Positions 22,373 through 30,392 of a stretch of DNA of 31,653 bases are shown here, in pieces. The DNA lies in contig CAYZYS010000006.1 of assembly GCA_964482605.1 (NCBI GenBank), forward strand, positions 1 to 31,653, written 5' to 3'. A program made the translations under genes and the position numbers. The notes under the pieces are model-generated. The model was not told where the DNA came from and did no database searches. It worked only from the letters and a program-made list of their open reading frames with translations. This DNA comes from Bacteroides_F sp964482605 (lineage in GTDB: Bacteria > Bacillota > Clostridia > Lachnospirales > Lachnospiraceae). Each line of letters begins with the position of its first letter. The first letter of the stretch is position 1.

Positions 22373-24244
22373 TCAGGTAGCCTGCTGCCCGTCAATCTTC
22401 TCCTTCAATTCATTTAAGTACACCCACCGTTCCATCTTGTGGTCAAGCTCCTCCTGAACCTGTGATTTTTCATTCATGAGCTCGTTGAGCTTTGTGTACT
22501 GCGTTGCGGATTTGGCGATTTCAGCGTCAAGCGATGTGAGCTTTGCCTCAAGCTTTTCAATGTCCCCGTCTATGGTGTCAAATTCCCTTTGCTCAGAGTA
22601 AGTGAACTTAAGCCGCTGCTGGTGCGTCCTGCCGTATGGTTTTTTTGGGGCAGTGCAATCGTCGGGCTTGTCATTGCCTGGGGTGCCATGGTTGTTGCTT
22701 TGTGCGTCATTGTCACATTTTTCCTTGTAATCACTGTAGCCGCCCTCGTATTGGCGCAGCTTGCCGTCATTTTGGAACGCAAATATCCTGTCTGCCATTC
22801 TGTCAAGGAAATACCTGTCATGGGACACCATTATTATTATGCCTGCAAAATTGTCAAGATAGTCCTCAAGGATTTCAAGGGTTTCAATGTCAAGGTCGTT
22901 GGTGGGCTCGTCCAGTATTAACACATTTGGGGCTTCCATGAGCACCGACAGAAGGTAAAGCCGCCTTTTTTCACCACCTGACAGCTTTGATATTGGTGTC
23001 CACTGCATTTTTGGTGAAAACAGGAATTTTTCGCACATCTGGGATGCGGATATCCGTCCATCCGCTGTCAGCACATATTCCCCTATGTCCTTCACATATT
23101 CAAGGACGGTTTCGCTTTCATCCCTGAAGCTGTTCTCCTGCATGAAAAAGCCGAGCCTTACGGTGGGGCCGATTTCCACGGTGCCGGAATCCGGCTGTGT
23201 GAGCCCTGCAATGATTTTCATGAGGGTGGATTTGCCGCAGCCGTTGTCGCCAATGAATGCAACACGGTCATCCCTTAGGAAAATGTACGTGAAATCCCGT
23301 ATCAGCGTGGCTTCGCCAAAGCCCTTGGTTATGCTGTCAAGCTCGATGGTTTTCTTTCCAAGCCTTGTGGCTATTGAACCCATCTCGAGCTGCTTTTTGT
23401 CAAATGCAAGACGGGCCTGCCTTGAAGCCTCCTTCATGTCCTCGTAGCGGTCAATCCTTGCCTGCTGCTTCGTTGACCTTGCCTTGCAGCCCCTTGAAAT
23501 CCATGCCAGTTCCTTGCGGAGCATGTTCTGCCGCTTGTCCTCTGTGGCAAGCGCCATGTCCTCGCGCTGCGTCTTTGCCTCAAGGAAGCCTGAGTAATTG
23601 GTTGCGTAGGAATAGAGGTGCCCCCTGTCAATTTCCACAATCCTGTTGGTTACATTGTCAAGGAAATACCTGTCATGGGTCACCATGAGAAGCTGTCCGC
23701 GGAAGCCTTTTATGTAATTTTCAAGCCATATGACCATGTTGTGGTCAAGGTGGTTGGTTGGCTCATCTAGGATGAGAATGTCGGCTGGATGCACCAGCGC
23801 CCTTGCAAGTGCGATTCGTTTTTTCTGTCCGCCGGACAGGGTGGTGACATCTGCGCCAAAGTCAGAGATTCCGAGGCGGGTGAGGATTGCCTTGGCATCA
23901 CCTTCAATTGAGGCACGTTCCTCCGGCGTATGCTCACGTCCGCCCGAATTGTAGCTGGTTGCGATTGACAGGGCGCCTGACACCACGTAGTCGATTATGC
24001 TCATTCCGTTGTCAAATGATGGCGCCTGCTCAAGGTAGGACAGGGTTATGTCATTGCCCTTTACAACCCTGCCTGAATCCGCTTCCTCAAGACCTGCGGC
24101 AATTTTCAGCAGCGTGGATTTTCCTGTTCCGTTGACACCGACAACCCCAATCTTGTCGCCCTCGTTGATGCCAAGGGTCGCCTGGTCGAACAGGGTTCGC
24201 TCCCCAAGGGTTTTCGTTATGTTTTCTAGTGTAAGAATGTTCAT
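22373..24244 (-). CDS. ABC-F family ATPase, Uup-like
   Basis: A cytoplasmic protein of 623 residues with two ABC ATPase modules and no membrane domain. Module 1 has Walker A G-V-N-G-T-G-K-S-T near 36, L-S-G-G-Q-K-K-R and L-I-L-D-E-P-T-N-H-L-D. Module 2 has G-D-N-G-C-G-K-S-T near 330, L-S-G-G-E-K-R-R and L-I-L-D-E-P-T-N-D-L-D. Both have the H-D-R-Y-F-L-D that marks ABC-F. The linker is basic (about 225-295, coiled), and the C-terminus has a charged coiled coil (about 560-620), as in Uup. Members act on the ribosome or on branched DNA. The polar Asp/Asn linker before the C-terminal coil is long. It lies 46 bases after the 24290 gene and may be co-transcribed. Confidence 0.93.
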   Translation of the reverse strand: MNILTLENITKTLGERTLFDQATLGINEGDKIGVVGVNGTGKSTLLKIAAGLEEADSGRVVKGNDITLSYLEQAPSFDNGMSIIDYVVSGALSIATSYNSGGREHTPEERASIEGDAKAILTRLGISDFGADVTTLSGGQKKRIALARALVHPADILILDEPTNHLDHNMVIWLENYIKGFRGQLLMVTHDRYFLDNVTNRIVEIDRGHLYSYATNYSGFLEAKTQREDMALATEDKRQNMLRKELAWISRGCKARSTKQQARIDRYEDMKEASRQARLAFDKKQLEMGSIATRLGKKTIELDSITKGFGEATLIRDFTYIFLRDDRVAFIGDNGCGKSTLMKIIAGLTQPDSGTVEIGPTVRLGFFMQENSFRDESETVLEYVKDIGEYVLTADGRISASQMCEKFLFSPKMQWTPISKLSGGEKRRLYLLSVLMEAPNVLILDEPTNDLDIETLEILEDYLDNFAGIIIMVSHDRYFLDRMADRIFAFQNDGKLRQYEGGYSDYKEKCDNDAQSNNHGTPGNDKPDDCTAPKKPYGRTHQQRLKFTYSEQREFDTIDGDIEKLEAKLTSLDAEIAKSATQYTKLNELMNEKSQVQEELDHKMERWVYLNELKEKIDGQQAT

Positions 24245-24289
24245 GCTTTGATTTCCTGTTTTAATGATAATTTATTTATTAAAAAATGT

Positions 24290-24754
24290 TTAATTGTCTG
24301 GCTTGTAATTTTTTGCCTGCTCAAGAAAATTGTTGATTGGCTGGCGGTTTCTCTCGGAGACGGGATTTGCCGCCATTTCCTCAAGGCTTTGCAGCGCCTT
24401 TTCTGCGTTGGCGCTTGCCTCATCGGCACTCACATAGGCTCCGTCAGTGGTGAGCTCAAGGTCGTGCCACTGGAGGTATGACATGTATTCCTGGTATGCT
24501 TCGGTTACCTCCCAGTATATGTCAAATCTTTCATCGAAGGTATCATATAGCTGGAGGATGTCGGCGAGCCCGTCAAAATCCCTGTCGGTGTAGTACCTTT
24601 CACAACGGTTCAGGTTTTCCGTGGTGTTCTCGGTTCCGTCTTTTATTTCATCTATGGTGAATGCCAGCAGCGTCATGAGCATGTAGCCAAGGAACATGGC
24701 GAGTATTGTTCGGGCTATGATTGAGATGTTAGTTGCTTTCTTGTTTTTCTTCAT
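24290..24754 (-). CDS. small membrane protein, paralogue of the two zinc-ribbon proteins
   Basis: A protein of 154 residues: basic N-terminus, one membrane helix (about 10-34), then a helical, acidic, aromatic-rich region. The segment around 50-75 (Y-Y-T-D-R-D-F-D-G-L-A-D-I-L-Q-L-Y) parallels the same place in its two upstream neighbours (Y-Q-D-E-D-F-A-L-L-Y-H-I-L and Y-I-T-G-D-Y-E-K-L-Y-E-Q-L), so the three are probably diverged copies. This one has no zinc ribbon. AAGGA is 6 bases before the ATG. It lies between two genes of the same strand. I do not recognise a family; the helical tail could be TPR-like. Confidence 0.7.
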   Translation of the reverse strand: MKKNKKATNISIIARTILAMFLGYMLMTLLAFTIDEIKDGTENTTENLNRCERYYTDRDFDGLADILQLYDTFDERFDIYWEVTEAYQEYMSYLQWHDLELTTDGAYVSADEASANAEKALQSLEEMAANPVSERNRQPINNFLEQAKNYKPDN

Positions 24755-24805
24755 GGATTTTCCTTATCTTCACATATTGTCATGGCTAAATTCGCTTTAA
24801 AATTC

Positions 24806-25549
24806 TTACTTCCACGGCTCTCTTTCACATACATTGGCTGCGACAGCCTCAAGCTCCTGGTAATTCCTGCGTGGCGACAGCACCGTTTCAAGCTCCTCAT
24901 TGGTGAGCTTAAGGCTCCCTATCGCAAATGCGATGCATTCGTTGCGGTATTGCCTTGCATATTCTGCATTGCTTTCACCGAGCTGCGTTGATGTGTCAGG
25001 GCTTTCGTTGACCAGTCGGTTAATGTTGGACAGCGCGTAATATATGTCATTTTCATCATAATACTGGCTGCCGCCATCGGTGTAAAATTCACTCCTTGCC
25101 TCACGGAAATTCTCGTAATCAAAGTACAGGAAAGCCATGTCCGCATATTCGTCATAGCCGTCCTCATTGAACAGCTCGTATTTTTGCAAAATGTGGTAGA
25201 GAAGGGCAAAATCCTCATCCTGGTATGCCTGCTGAAGCTGTTCCGTGATGGCTTCCCTTTTCAGCGAATTTCTAAGGGACTTGCCGCCTACCTGCGCCAC
25301 GGCAAATATTATGAAGCCCACGAAATAAAGGGCTATGAGTATCCCCTCCGCAATCAGGATTTTGTTTAAAATTCTTGAGGCTGCTTCTTTCCTCAATTGT
25401 GGAAGCCTTGTGTTTTTCACGGTTTCATAGGCTTTGGTGGCTTCCTCCTTTTCCTGTGTAAATTCCTGCACGTAGCTGTTGGGCGTAAGGCAGTACGGAC
25501 AGCATTTTTCATCTGCACCGTAATCTGCACCGCAATTTTCACATTTCAT
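24806..25549 (-). CDS. zinc-ribbon membrane protein, middle paralogue
   Basis: A protein of 247 residues. The first 20 hold a zinc ribbon (Cys 3, 6, 17 and 20, with an extra Cys at 16). A charged coiled coil follows (about 28-58), then one membrane helix (about 65-90), then a 150-residue acidic helical region. Its middle (Y-Q-D-E-D-F-A-L-L-Y-H-I-L-Q-K-Y) matches the pattern in its two neighbours. GGAG is 7 bases before the ATG. The layout, a ribbon and one membrane helix with a helical tail, recalls the zinc-ribbon membrane proteins YvbJ/TcaA-like of Firmicutes only in general form. Function unknown; the ribbon would be cytoplasmic. Confidence 0.78.
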   Translation of the reverse strand: MKCENCGADYGADEKCCPYCLTPNSYVQEFTQEKEEATKAYETVKNTRLPQLRKEAASRILNKILIAEGILIALYFVGFIIFAVAQVGGKSLRNSLKREAITEQLQQAYQDEDFALLYHILQKYELFNEDGYDEYADMAFLYFDYENFREARSEFYTDGGSQYYDENDIYYALSNINRLVNESPDTSTQLGESNAEYARQYRNECIAFAIGSLKLTNEELETVLSPRRNYQELEAVAANVCEREPWK

Positions 25550-25586
25550 AGCTTATCTCCATTCCGAAGGTTGTTTTGCCGGTATG

Positions 25587-26339
25587 TCAGTCCACAAGTA
25601 TCCTTGCTGCCGAAATCACGGCAAGGTCAGTAAGGTCAGGACGTCCGTATTTGCTTTCTGCAATCAGCGCAATGCCCTGTGCCATCTCCGAATCATCAAG
25701 GTGGTAGTCGTCCCTTAGGATTGCCGTTGCCCTGGCGGATATGTTTTCATAGGCATCACCGTTGTCATGTGGGTAGCCCAGTTGTTTTGCCTGTTGGCAC
25801 TGGTTCAATATGTTCAATGGGTAATACAAATCATCCTTTATGTAGTCTTCCAGGTTGTCAGGGTGGCGGCCATAGAAGGACATCGTGTTGTCAATGCCAT
25901 CCTCCACGGAGACGAGCAGGTTGTTTAAGCTTGCAATGTCGTAATATTTGTCATACACACTGGAATACATGTCGGTGCCCATCTTGCGAAGCTGCTCGTA
26001 CAGCTTTTCGTAATCACCTGTAATGTACACGGCCTCCAGCTTTGCAAGGTTGGATTGCTGCCTCCTGTATGATATTTTGGGAATTACCAGTGCGTAGCCC
26101 GCAGTCAGCACAATGGCAATGAGGAAGCAAATTACAAGCGCCACGGAAAGGTGGGTCAGTATTTTTCCGGCTTTTTTGGCGGCACTGTCCGGAAGCCCCA
26201 GCATGGAGAAAATCCGCTGGTATATTCCGTTTATTTCATTTTCATTGTTGGACTTTACAAGGTCTGAATTTTCCCAGCCGCAGTATTGGCAGGATATGGC
26301 GCCGTCATCAACGGGAGCGCCGCAATTGGGACATTTCAT
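25587..26339 (-). CDS. zinc-ribbon membrane protein, first paralogue
   Basis: A protein of 250 residues. The zinc ribbon has Cys at 3, 6, 17 and 20 (M-K-C-P-N-C and C-Q-Y-C-G-W-E-N). One membrane helix is at about 60-85, after which an acidic helical region runs to the end; it includes L-E-A-V-Y-I-T-G-D-Y-E-K-L-Y-E-Q-L, parallel to the two downstream neighbours. I use the methionine at 26339, since GGAG is 6 bases upstream; an ATG four codons earlier abuts that site. It is the first of three tandem related genes; the gap to the next is 37 bases. A membrane-bound sensor or scaffold is possible, but no function can be assigned. Confidence 0.78.
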   Translation of the reverse strand: MKCPNCGAPVDDGAISCQYCGWENSDLVKSNNENEINGIYQRIFSMLGLPDSAAKKAGKILTHLSVALVICFLIAIVLTAGYALVIPKISYRRQQSNLAKLEAVYITGDYEKLYEQLRKMGTDMYSSVYDKYYDIASLNNLLVSVEDGIDNTMSFYGRHPDNLEDYIKDDLYYPLNILNQCQQAKQLGYPHDNGDAYENISARATAILRDDYHLDDSEMAQGIALIAESKYGRPDLTDLAVISAARILVD

Positions 26340-26544
26340 TTCAATCTCCATTTCACAGGCAAATTTTTTGGCATTTTGCCATGCATTTTATTCACGAATT
26401 AAGCCAAAATGCCTGAATAACCATAATATAGCACATCTGCCCAAAAGTGTGAATAAATAATATTACAAATTCATCTAAATGTGGTACAATGAAAAATAGT
26501 GTGTCGGCAAAATGTGGCGCACTGGAAAGAAATGAGGACATTTT
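26340..26544. promoter_or_regulatory. divergent promoter region with inverted repeats
   Basis: This region separates the minus-strand zinc-ribbon genes from the plus-strand mrp. A plausible plus promoter is TTACAA (26463-26468), 16 bp, TACAAT (26485-26490). TTTATTCAC (26387-26395) and GTGAATAAA (26449-26457) are perfect 9-bp inverted arms, and TGAATAA is repeated at 26414-26420. GGCATTTT and AAAATGCC segments also form an inverted pair around 26370-26413. No clear minus promoter was found. Confidence 0.45.
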
Positions 26545-27297
26545 ATGGAAAAGTTAAAGGCACCTGGAATCAAGAAGGTGATTGGAGTTGTAAGCGGAAA
26601 GGGCGGTGTGGGGAAATCACTGGTCACATCACTTCTTGCCGTCTCATTAAAAAGGGAGGGAAGGCAGGTTGCGATTCTTGACGCTGACATAACCGGACCG
26701 TCAATTCCCATGGTTTTTGGTATTCACGAAAAGGCAATGGTGGAAAATGAAAAGCTGATTCCCGCCGTGACGTCCACGGGCATCAAGGTCATGTCAATCA
26801 ACCTGGTATTGAAGGATGAGAGCGACCCTGTAATATGGCGTGGCCCGGTGATTTCCGATGCCGTGAGGCAGTTTTGGAAGGACGTTGAATGGGGCGAGGT
26901 GGACTGCATGCTGGTGGACATGCCGCCGGGAACGGGGGATGTGCCGCTGACGGTGTTCCAGTCGCTTCCAGTGGATGGGATAATCGTGGTGACATCGCCG
27001 CAGGATTTGGTGGGCATGATTGTGAAAAAGGCAGTTAACATGGCCAACAACATGAAGGTTCCGGTTTTGGGCATGGTTGAGAACATGGCATATTTTGAGT
27101 GCCCTGAATGCCATGCAAGGCACCAGATATTTGGCAATGGCAACATAGAGGAGATTGCGGCACAGCATGGCGTGGGAGCCGTGGGCAGGATTCCGATTGA
27201 GCAGAAGCTTGCCGGGCTGTGTGACGCAGGGCGGATTGAGGATTTTGAGGGTGACTGGCTTGCGCAGGTTGTGGAAGGCATAGTGCAGCACGGTTAG
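26545..27297 (+). CDS. mrp: Mrp/ApbC-type P-loop iron-sulphur carrier
   Basis: An ATPase of 250 residues in the Mrp/NBP35 family, which hold and pass [4Fe-4S] clusters to target enzymes in the cytoplasm. The deviant Walker A G-K-G-G-V-G-K-S lies at 18-25, followed by the family patterns D-A-D-I-T-G-P-S and M-P-P-G-T-G-D. Near 187-190 is the C-x2-C pair (F-E-C-P-E-C) that binds the cluster across a dimer. The N-terminal MIP18-like domain of longer Mrp proteins is absent, as is common in Clostridia. GAGGA lies about 8 bases before the ATG. It starts a plus-strand series; the next gene follows after 12 bases. The call is firm; the specific client is unknown. Confidence 0.93.
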   Translation: MEKLKAPGIKKVIGVVSGKGGVGKSLVTSLLAVSLKREGRQVAILDADITGPSIPMVFGIHEKAMVENEKLIPAVTSTGIKVMSINLVLKDESDPVIWRGPVISDAVRQFWKDVEWGEVDCMLVDMPPGTGDVPLTVFQSLPVDGIIVVTSPQDLVGMIVKKAVNMANNMKVPVLGMVENMAYFECPECHARHQIFGNGNIEEIAAQHGVGAVGRIPIEQKLAGLCDAGRIEDFEGDWLAQVVEGIVQHG

Positions 27298-27309
27298 GAA
27301 GCTTTTGGG

Positions 27310-28074
27310 ATGAAGAAAGAGGATGTTACCTACATTAACCAGGAGGCATTTGAGCTTGCCAAGGAAAAGGTGCTGCAGGCGGAGCGGGGAACCAACGGGA
27401 TTGGCACGCTTGGGGAAAAGACGGTGCATGCCATACTGAAGCTGTATTATGAGCCAAATGCCGACTGCCATGAGGTTGCGCTTGACGGCTATGTGGCGGA
27501 CATTTGCAATGGGGATGGCGTGATTGAGGTGCAGTCGGCGGGCTTTAACAGGCTGCGGGACAAGCTGGCGGTGTTTTTGAACCACTATCCCGTGACGGTT
27601 GTTTACCCAATGCCATATAACAAATGGGTCACATGGATAGAGCCGGAGACGGGTGAACGGTCAGCAAGGAGGAAGGCGCCAAAATGCTGGACTCCGTATT
27701 ACGCATTTTTTGAATTGTACAAGATAAAGGATTACCTTACCAATCCCAACCTGCACCTCAAGCTTGTGTTGATGGACCTTGACGAGTACAGGCTCCTCAA
27801 TGGCTGGAACGAGTCGAGAAAGAGGGGCTCAACAAGGTTTGACAGGGTTCCAATCGGCATACGCAGGGAGGTGTCCATAGACCAGGTTGAGGATTACCTG
27901 CAGCTTGTGCCATATGAGCTGGGGGAGGTGTTTGACACAAGGGCGTTTGCAGGGGCGGCGCACATTGGTGTTGACACGGCACGCCAGGTTGTGAACATAC
28001 TGAATTATGTGGGCACATTGTCAAGGGTTGGCAAAAAGGGCAATTCAATTCTTTATTCGGTAAATGAACGGTGA
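27310..28074 (+). CDS. putative PD-(D/E)XK-like nuclease with C-terminal winged helix
   Basis: I do not recognise a named family for this 254-residue protein. Residues 34-86 fit the PD-(D/E)XK fold: a helix with Glu36, a strand with Asp64 (V-A-D-I) and the following strand Glu73-Val-Gln75 (I-E-V-Q), then a helix (N-R-L-R-D-K-L). A Gln in place of the final Lys is known in the CoiA nuclease group. The rest includes a W- and Pro-rich stretch. The last 60 residues look like a winged helix (F-A-G-A-A-H-I-G-V-D-T-A-R-Q-V-V-N then V-G-T-L-S-R-V-G). There is no signal or membrane segment. Gap to mrp is 12 bases. A DNA-binding nuclease is a guess; a non-enzymatic fold is possible. Confidence 0.6.
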   Translation: MKKEDVTYINQEAFELAKEKVLQAERGTNGIGTLGEKTVHAILKLYYEPNADCHEVALDGYVADICNGDGVIEVQSAGFNRLRDKLAVFLNHYPVTVVYPMPYNKWVTWIEPETGERSARRKAPKCWTPYYAFFELYKIKDYLTNPNLHLKLVLMDLDEYRLLNGWNESRKRGSTRFDRVPIGIRREVSIDQVEDYLQLVPYELGEVFDTRAFAGAAHIGVDTARQVVNILNYVGTLSRVGKKGNSILYSVNER

Positions 28075-28121
28075 TGTGGATTTTCGGGGACAGAAATGCT
28101 CCCGGAATGGAGAAGTAAAAA

Positions 28122-28385
28122 ATGATAGAGGATAAAGATATACTTCCTTATAATTTTTTTGCATATAAAGGGATATACACAGGCCAGTGCAACGGAAGGC
28201 GGTACCGCATATGGCGGGACGGGGAAAAGCCTGATTTTGTGCTGAGGGCATGTGTGTGGGACGGCCCGCTTGCCTCTGATTACGTGGAGGAGGACAAAAA
28301 GACATATGCTGAATTTGCGTCATCTGAGGAGGGACGGCTTCAGGCGATAGACTGGCTCAATGAACAGTGTGGGGGTGTGGAATGA
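28122..28385 (+). CDS. small conserved-looking protein of unknown function
   Basis: A protein of 87 residues that I do not recognise. It is acidic and aromatic, with an R-Y-R-I-W-R segment and a V-W-D-G-P-L-A segment; no membrane helix or signal. A weak GGAG-type site (about 28109-28112) precedes ATG 28122. The gene is coupled to the next: its stop (28383-28385) overlaps the ATG at 28382 by 4 bases. It is therefore probably part of the same transcript as the M14-family pair. The coding pattern (AGG-rich, GC-rich third bases) agrees with its neighbours, and no alternative long frame competes. Confidence 0.7.
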   Translation: MIEDKDILPYNFFAYKGIYTGQCNGRRYRIWRDGEKPDFVLRACVWDGPLASDYVEEDKKTYAEFASSEEGRLQAIDWLNEQCGGVE

Positions 28386-29320
28386 TACAGGAGGTAACGT
28401 CGGTAAAGCTTCCGGCAAGGGAAAGCATATCAATAATCAAGAACCATCTTGCACCTGAGGATGAAAGGGCAGGCATGACAAGGCTTTCCATTGTCACCGG
28501 GATACACGGTGACGAGCTGGATGGCCAGTATGTGTGCTATGAGCTTGTGAGGCGCATTAATGAAAACAGGGAGCGTCTCAAGGGAATTGTTGACATATAC
28601 CCTTGCGTGAACCCATTGGGGATGGATAATGGGACAAGGGGGATACCAATGTTTGACCTGGACATGAACAGGGTGTTTCCGGGCGACGACAATGGTGCCA
28701 TGCCGGAGGTGATTGCCGCAAGGCTTGTGGGTGACATAGCGGGAAGCAGCCTGTGTGTGGACATGCATTCAAGCAATGTGTTCATAAAGGAGGCACCACA
28801 GCTTAGGATTAACAATGAGGACGCAGAGGTGCTGCTTCCGTATGCAAGGCTGATGAATGCTGATTTTGTGTGGGTGTACTCCTCCATAACCGTGAGGGAG
28901 GCAACCCTTGCCTACAGCCTTAACAAGCTGGGTGTGCCAACGATTGTGTCAGAGATGGGAGGCGGTCTGAGGATAAGCCAGGATTATTGCCGCCAGCTTA
29001 TTGACGGTATATTCAACCTCATGATTGGGCTTGGAATCTGGGAGGGTGAGAGTCCCCGCGTGAGGGAGCCAATCATATCCACCGAGGGCGAGGTTGCATT
29101 TATCGGTGCAGGGGAATCGGGCGTTTTCATACCCGCACCTGACGGCAGGCTCGGCAAAATCAGGAAGGGCGACCACATAGGGGACATAATAAGCCCCGTG
29201 GAGGGAAAAATCCTCCAAAGGCTTGAATCCCCGGCGGATGGAATCATATTTACTGTAAGGGAGAACCCGGTGGCGTACAAGGGGGCGCTGATAGCCAGGA
29301 TGTATGTTACCGGTCATTAA
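28382..29320 (+). CDS. AstE/AspA-type M14 zinc deacylase, active-site complete
   Basis: A protein of 312 residues in the succinylglutamate desuccinylase/aspartoacylase branch of M14 zinc peptidases. The first zinc motif is G-I-H-G-D-E (His42, Glu45), the third ligand is His129 in V-D-M-H-S-S, and Glu191 in V-S-E-M-G-G-G is in the catalytic place. D-M-N-R-V-F-P-G (94-101) is the conserved substrate segment. The last 80 residues form a beta barrel-sandwich typical of the family. I start at ATG 28382, overlapping the previous stop; a GTG 15 bases upstream also opens the frame. Likely substrates are N-acyl amino acids or small amides. A degenerate copy follows. Confidence 0.85.
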   Translation: MIQEVTSVKLPARESISIIKNHLAPEDERAGMTRLSIVTGIHGDELDGQYVCYELVRRINENRERLKGIVDIYPCVNPLGMDNGTRGIPMFDLDMNRVFPGDDNGAMPEVIAARLVGDIAGSSLCVDMHSSNVFIKEAPQLRINNEDAEVLLPYARLMNADFVWVYSSITVREATLAYSLNKLGVPTIVSEMGGGLRISQDYCRQLIDGIFNLMIGLGIWEGESPRVREPIISTEGEVAFIGAGESGVFIPAPDGRLGKIRKGDHIGDIISPVEGKILQRLESPADGIIFTVRENPVAYKGALIARMYVTGH

Positions 29321-29341
29321 AAAAGTGGAGCAGGGTTAGGT

Positions 29342-30274
29342 ATGCGCAAGGAAGTTTTATTTTCCATGGACGGTTTGTACCGTCAGGAATTCAAGGTTGA
29401 GGGCTACCGCTTTGGAGGCGGTGACAAGGCAGCGGCAATAGTGGGGGCGATGCGCGGCAATGAGCTGCAGCAGCTCTACATTTGTTCACAGCTCATCAAG
29501 GAATTGAAGGTGCTTGAGGAGCACGGGGCAATTTCACACAACAAGGAGATACTGGTGATACCAACCGCAAACCAGTATGCAATCAATGTTGAGAAGCGTT
29601 TCTGGCCGATAGACAACATGGACATCAACAGGTGTTTTCCGGGGCGTCAGGAGGAGGCGCCAAGGAGGATTGCCGAAAAGCTCTTTGAGGGCGTGAAGGG
29701 CTACAGCTATGGAATACAGTTTGCCAGCTTCTACATGCCGGGGGATTTCATACCGCACGTGAGGATGATGGAAACGGGCTTTCAGAGCTCAAGCCTCGCC
29801 AACCTGTTTGGGCTGCAGTATGTTGTCATAAGAAGGCCAAAGCCGATGGATACGGTGACGCTTAACTATAACTGGCAGATGAATGGAACCAATGCATTTT
29901 CCATATACACCAATGCCACCGACAAGGTTGACGTGAAATCGGCAAGGCAGGCTGTGTCAGCGGTGCTGCGCTTCCTGACCAGGATGGGCATTGTGAAATA
30001 CAACAATCACAGCGGCTACATTGCCAGTGTGATTGAGGAGCAGGAGCTCATGTCAGTGAAGTCCCATGAGGCGGGATTTTATGAAAGGCTGAAATCGCCG
30101 GGTGATTACGTTAGCTACAAGGAGCCGCTTGCGAGGGTCATTGATGCCTATGAGGGCGAGGTGCTGTCGGAGATTACGTCGCCAACGGAGGGGATAGTTT
30201 TCTTCTCGCATGTTGCGCCAACGGTGATGGAAAATCAGGTGGTATACAGGATAATAAGAAGGATGCATGCATGA
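29342..30274 (+). CDS. M14 AstE/AspA-family pseudoenzyme, zinc ligands lost
   Basis: A 310-residue protein of the same length and layout as its upstream neighbour, including the D-I-N-R-C-F-P-G segment (94-101) and the C-terminal beta region. The zinc and catalytic residues are changed: G-I-H-G-D-E reads A-M-R-G-N-E (Arg38 for His), D-M-H-S-S reads G-I-Q-F-A (no His), and the S-E-M-G-G region reads S-I-Y-T-N. Only Glu41 and the N-R pair remain. It should therefore not bind zinc in the usual way; it may be a regulatory or binding partner. The gap to the previous gene is 21 bases. The reading frame is intact, which argues against a dying gene. Confidence 0.8.
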   Translation: MRKEVLFSMDGLYRQEFKVEGYRFGGGDKAAAIVGAMRGNELQQLYICSQLIKELKVLEEHGAISHNKEILVIPTANQYAINVEKRFWPIDNMDINRCFPGRQEEAPRRIAEKLFEGVKGYSYGIQFASFYMPGDFIPHVRMMETGFQSSSLANLFGLQYVVIRRPKPMDTVTLNYNWQMNGTNAFSIYTNATDKVDVKSARQAVSAVLRFLTRMGIVKYNNHSGYIASVIEEQELMSVKSHEAGFYERLKSPGDYVSYKEPLARVIDAYEGEVLSEITSPTEGIVFFSHVAPTVMENQVVYRIIRRMHA

Positions 30275-30339
30275 AAGACCTGTCTTTATTTGCAACCAGT
30301 GATGTTTTGTGGTAATCTAAAACAGCGTTTTGATTATTC

Positions 30340-30358
30340 ATGTGCAGCATTGGCACAT
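30340..30358 (+). other. small inverted repeat in the purL leader
   Basis: ATGTGC (30340-30345) and GCACAT (30353-30358) are perfect 6-bp arms with a 7-base loop. They lie 35 bases before purL. There is no T tract. A weak promoter (TTGCAA 30290-30295, 17 bp, TAATCT) would place it in the leader. It could be an operator or chance. Confidence 0.35.
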
Positions 30359-30392
30359 CAGGTCGATTGGAATATATATAGGAGGTTCGCCG

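Noticed and set aside
26794..27585. Long open frame on the minus strand (263 codons)
   Set aside because: It spans the boundary of mrp and the next gene in antisense and is a by-product of their codon bias.
30350..30378. TTGGCA-17-TATATA as the purL promoter
   Set aside because: Transcription would start inside or after the ribosome site AGGAGG, which would leave no usable leader.
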